Shown: in pieces, positions 62,092 through 64,000 of the stretch
How the letters are laid out: each line of letters opens with the position of its first letter
How positions within the stretch are numbered: position 1 is the stretch's first letter
Origin: Bacteroidota bacterium
GTDB lineage: Bacteria > Bacteroidota > Bacteroidia > Bacteroidales > UBA10428
DNA length: 64,000 nt
Direction: 5' to 3'
Assembly: GCA_023442525.1 (NCBI GenBank)
Contig: JAEZZA010000034.1
Coordinates: 124,001 to 188,000 of the forward strand
Translations under genes and position numbers: made by a program
Notes under the pieces: generated by a model
The model's input: only the letters and a program-made list of their open reading frames with translations
What the model was told of the DNA's origin: nothing
Databases searched by the model: none

Positions 62092-62111
62092 TTTTCCTGA
62101 TCAGGGGAAAA
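62092..62111 (-). terminator. Palindrome after the acetyltransferase gene
   Basis: CCTGATCAGG (62096-62105) is flanked by TTTT and GGAAAA, giving a stem with a 2-base bulge just past the acetyltransferase stop. It may terminate that gene. The remaining 61841-62091 is AT-rich and shows no gene or clear promoter. Confidence 0.35.
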
Positions 62112-62118
62112 GCTTGGA

Positions 62119-62619
62119 TTATAATTGCTTCTCATAACAGATATAAGGAATCTTTTGGAAATCGGAGTGGAAGGTAGTGACTTCCCTGAATAATTGTTTT
62201 TCATATAACTGCCTTGCTTTATCACTTGGCATAAATACATCAAGGCGAATACAATCGAATCCCATCGACCGTGCGTGATTCTGAGCGAATTCAATCATCA
62301 TCGTGGCGATACCCTTTCCCTGCCATTTGGGATGAACTATCATGTTCTTCAGATAAAGGGGTTTATTCAATCCCGATGGAAATGTAAGCGATTTGTACTC
62401 GTCAGGCTGAGTGTCATTCAAAGTAACCATTCCTTTGCAAACACCTTTGTCTTTTACCAGGTAAATCAGGCCTTTTTCCAAATCCGCCTTTATGTCTTCA
62501 ACATCGGGAGAAGAACTATTCCAGTGTTTTAACCCCTGACTGTTCATTTCGCGAATGCAAACCCTTAAAAGAAATAGTACTTCGATGAGATCAGTCGACT
62601 TAGCCCGAATAATATTCAT
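62119..62619 (-). CDS. GNAT-family N-acetyltransferase
   Basis: This 166-aa acetyl-CoA-dependent transferase has the GNAT fold: the N-terminal strand IIRAKSTDLIEVLFLL, strand 4 LYLKNMIVHPKWQGKGIATMMIEF with the pyrophosphate-binding Q-G-K-G-I-A motif A, and DCIRLDVFMPSDKARQLYEKQLF as motif B. The acceptor is unknown. It lies upstream of the methyltransferase/ATP-grasp fusion on the same strand, 278 bp away with a possible terminator between, so co-transcription is uncertain. Confidence 0.9.
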   Translation of the reverse strand: MNIIRAKSTDLIEVLFLLRVCIREMNSQGLKHWNSSSPDVEDIKADLEKGLIYLVKDKGVCKGMVTLNDTQPDEYKSLTFPSGLNKPLYLKNMIVHPKWQGKGIATMMIEFAQNHARSMGFDCIRLDVFMPSDKARQLYEKQLFREVTTFHSDFQKIPYICYEKQL

Positions 62620-62777
62620 CAGTGTTTTATTACTCTATGAATGAAGCAGCAAACTGTTTGATAGGAAATAAAATTATAACTCGTTTTATTCCTTTATTTT
62701 TGCCATAAAAATAATTAGTTTTTTCAATATACAATATCTTTTTTATCAATCGTTTATTTACATACTCATTTAGTTTT

Positions 62778-64000
62778 ATGGGTTTTACAAAAAGAATGCC
62801 ACATCCGGGATCGCACAGCATATTCATTGTGCTTTTTTCTCTGATGGCATTAATAATGCTTTCACAGTGTAATCGCGAGAATCTGGATCCTGATCCGCGC
62901 GCGCTGCCTTCATTTTCAACCGATACTGTCACATTCGACACGGTTTTTACAACCATCGGGTCAACCACGTTGCATTTTAAAGTATATAACCGTAGCGATC
63001 GCCCGCTTGTTATATCGGCCATAGATCTTGCCGGTGGTGAATCCTCATTCTTCAGGTTAAATATTGATGGGGAGCCGGCCGTGAGGTTAAATAATTTGGA
63101 AATTCCACCCGACGACAGTCTTTTTGTTTTTGTCGCTGTTACCGTTGATCCTACAAATGTGAATAATCCGGTGGTGATAAAAGATTCGGTCATATTCACG
63201 ACCAACGGTGTAACCAGGGATGTTAAACTGATTGCCTATGGTCAGGATGTTCATCTTGTGGATGGCGAAATCTTTGGTGACGCTGTTTGGGAAAACGACA
63301 AGCCCTGGCTGATTTATAATTCAATGGCTATTGACACCGGCCGCACACTTACTGTTAAAGAGGGAGTCAGGATTTATTTCCACAGGAATTCGAGCATGAT
63401 TGTATGGGGTACGCTTGTTGTTGAAGGTACTGCCGAAAATCCTGTAATGTTTTTGAACGACAGGCTCGAAGGATATTATCAAGTCATACCCGGACAGTGG
63501 GGCACGATTTATATTGACCCGGTAAGCCGCGGAAACAGGATCGATTACGCAATAATAAAAAATTCCATTGCAGGCATCCAGATCGGTTTTCCTTCGGATT
63601 ATGAAATTCCCGATCTCGTGATTTCCAACAGCCAGATCCTGAATGTGTCATTTGCAGGAATATATGCATTTGGTGCACAACTCACCTGCTATAACACGGT
63701 TATTGCCAATTCGGCAGGACCGGCAGTAGCTTTATTAAGAGGAGGCAACTACACTTTTTATCATTGCACCATCAGTAACAATGGGGTGGTGGGAACATCG
63801 CGTAATTCCCCGTCGGTAGTGCTTACCAACGTGTTTAATAACCCGGAATTTGATGAAAGTACAGGTGATTATGTATACCGGAAACGAGCAGGTGATCTGG
63901 AACGTGCAGATTTCTTCAACAGTATTATTTACGGCACCTATCCACATGAAATACAGTTGGTAGATAATCGTACAAACACTTTCAATTATCATTTCGACCA
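62778..64000 (+). CDS. Lipoprotein with beta-helix-like repeats, 3' end outside window
   Basis: The frame is open from 62778 to the window edge (407 codons). It has a lipoprotein signal (IFIVLFSLMALIMLSQC, Cys near 32). An immunoglobulin-like domain follows (about 45-155; FDTVFTTIGSTTLHFKVYN, with conserved SDRPLVIS), then short repeats typical of right-handed parallel beta helices (VREGV-like VKEGVRIYFHRNSSMIVWGTL; IDYAIIKNSIAGIQIG; ISNSQILNVSFAGIYAFG). Such Bacteroidota lipoproteins are surface or periplasmic and often have no assigned role. An in-frame ATG at 62796 is an alternative start. A -7-like box TATCTTTT lies at 62735-62742. Confidence 0.78.
   Translation, partial: MGFTKRMPHPGSHSIFIVLFSLMALIMLSQCNRENLDPDPRALPSFSTDTVTFDTVFTTIGSTTLHFKVYNRSDRPLVISAIDLAGGESSFFRLNIDGEPAVRLNNLEIPPDDSLFVFVAVTVDPTNVNNPVVIKDSVIFTTNGVTRDVKLIAYGQDVHLVDGEIFGDAVWENDKPWLIYNSMAIDTGRTLTVKEGVRIYFHRNSSMIVWGTLVVEGTAENPVMFLNDRLEGYYQVIPGQWGTIYIDPVSRGNRIDYAIIKNSIAGIQIGFPSDYEIPDLVISNSQILNVSFAGIYAFGAQLTCYNTVIANSAGPAVALLRGGNYTFYHCTISNNGVVGTSRNSPSVVLTNVFNNPEFDESTGDYVYRKRAGDLERADFFNSIIYGTYPHEIQLVDNRTNTFNYHFD

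Noticed and set aside
62630..63205. 191-aa open frame on the minus strand
   Set aside because: It lies antisense to the signal peptide and Ig-like domain of the lipoprotein at 62778, which has clear protein features; the antisense product has none.
1..64000. Search for tRNA or rRNA genes, IS elements, prophage or integrase genes
   Set aside because: No cloverleaf-like sequence, transposase, integrase or phage structural gene was recognised by reading; a covariance-model scan was not possible here.

Overview
The window reads as chromosomal DNA of a free-living member of the Bacteroidota, most likely order Bacteroidales/Marinilabiliales (inference). The evidence is two SusC/SusD pairs, an ECF sigma/FecR pair, type IX secretion C-terminal sorting domains, a DUF3788 protein, a PG0541-type transporter partner, promoters of the Bacteroidota form (TTG/TTTG, about 20 bp, TAnnTTTG), and the absence of Shine-Dalgarno-like leaders. 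No tRNA, rRNA, CRISPR array, IS element or prophage was seen.

Region 1 (1-8.9 kb) holds a truncated IgGFc-binding-like exported protein divergent from a 1636-aa multidomain type IX secretion adhesin, then proline dehydrogenase tail to tail with an exported VWA protein. Region 2 (8.9-19.5 kb) is housekeeping and accessory: Ca2+-type P-ATPase, DUF3788 protein, STAS-like protein, Lys/Ala histone-H1-like protein, peptidase E/dodecin/lipoprotein operon, aldo/keto reductase, a BlaI/M56 sensor pair with operator-like dyads, a lipoprotein aldose 1-epimerase, and a short gene graveyard (19.2-19.4 kb) with C-terminal remnants of an ABC permease and a histidine kinase. Region 3 (19.5-27.5 kb) is a sigma/anti-sigma controlled SusC(STN)/SusD/lipoprotein locus. 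Region 4 (27.5-32.9 kb) holds transketolase, YchF, a type IX secreted M14 carboxypeptidase and a small membrane protein.

Region 5 (32.9-51.9 kb) is a polysaccharide utilisation locus for glucuronoxylan. A minus-strand operon encodes LacI regulator, GH67 alpha-glucuronidase, SDR and D-mannonate dehydratase. A divergent plus-strand operon encodes CE15 glucuronoyl esterase, GPH-type transporter, GH3 and GH115. A SusD/SusC operon converges on the second. The genes fit one path: outer-membrane capture of decorated xylo-oligosaccharides, removal of lignin esters and (methyl)glucuronic acid, import, xylose release, and conversion of glucuronate through mannonate. A 14-bp dyad (TGCAAyCGrTTGCA type) occurs at the divergent lacI/CE15 promoter, on the SusC promoter start region and at the transketolase promoter 8 kb away, so I infer that one LacI protein couples xylan capture to the pentose phosphate pathway.

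Region 6 (52-58.6 kb) is a five-gene GbsR-type regulator/TolC/MFP/RND/PG0541 efflux operon with a large dyad over its promoter. Region 7 (58.7-64 kb) is the least understood: a deoxyhypusine-synthase-family enzyme with altered pocket residues converges on a methyltransferase/ATP-grasp ligase fusion, followed by a GNAT acetyltransferase and a truncated lipoprotein with a beta-helix-like fold. The DHS-like and fusion genes are the best candidates here for undescribed chemistry.
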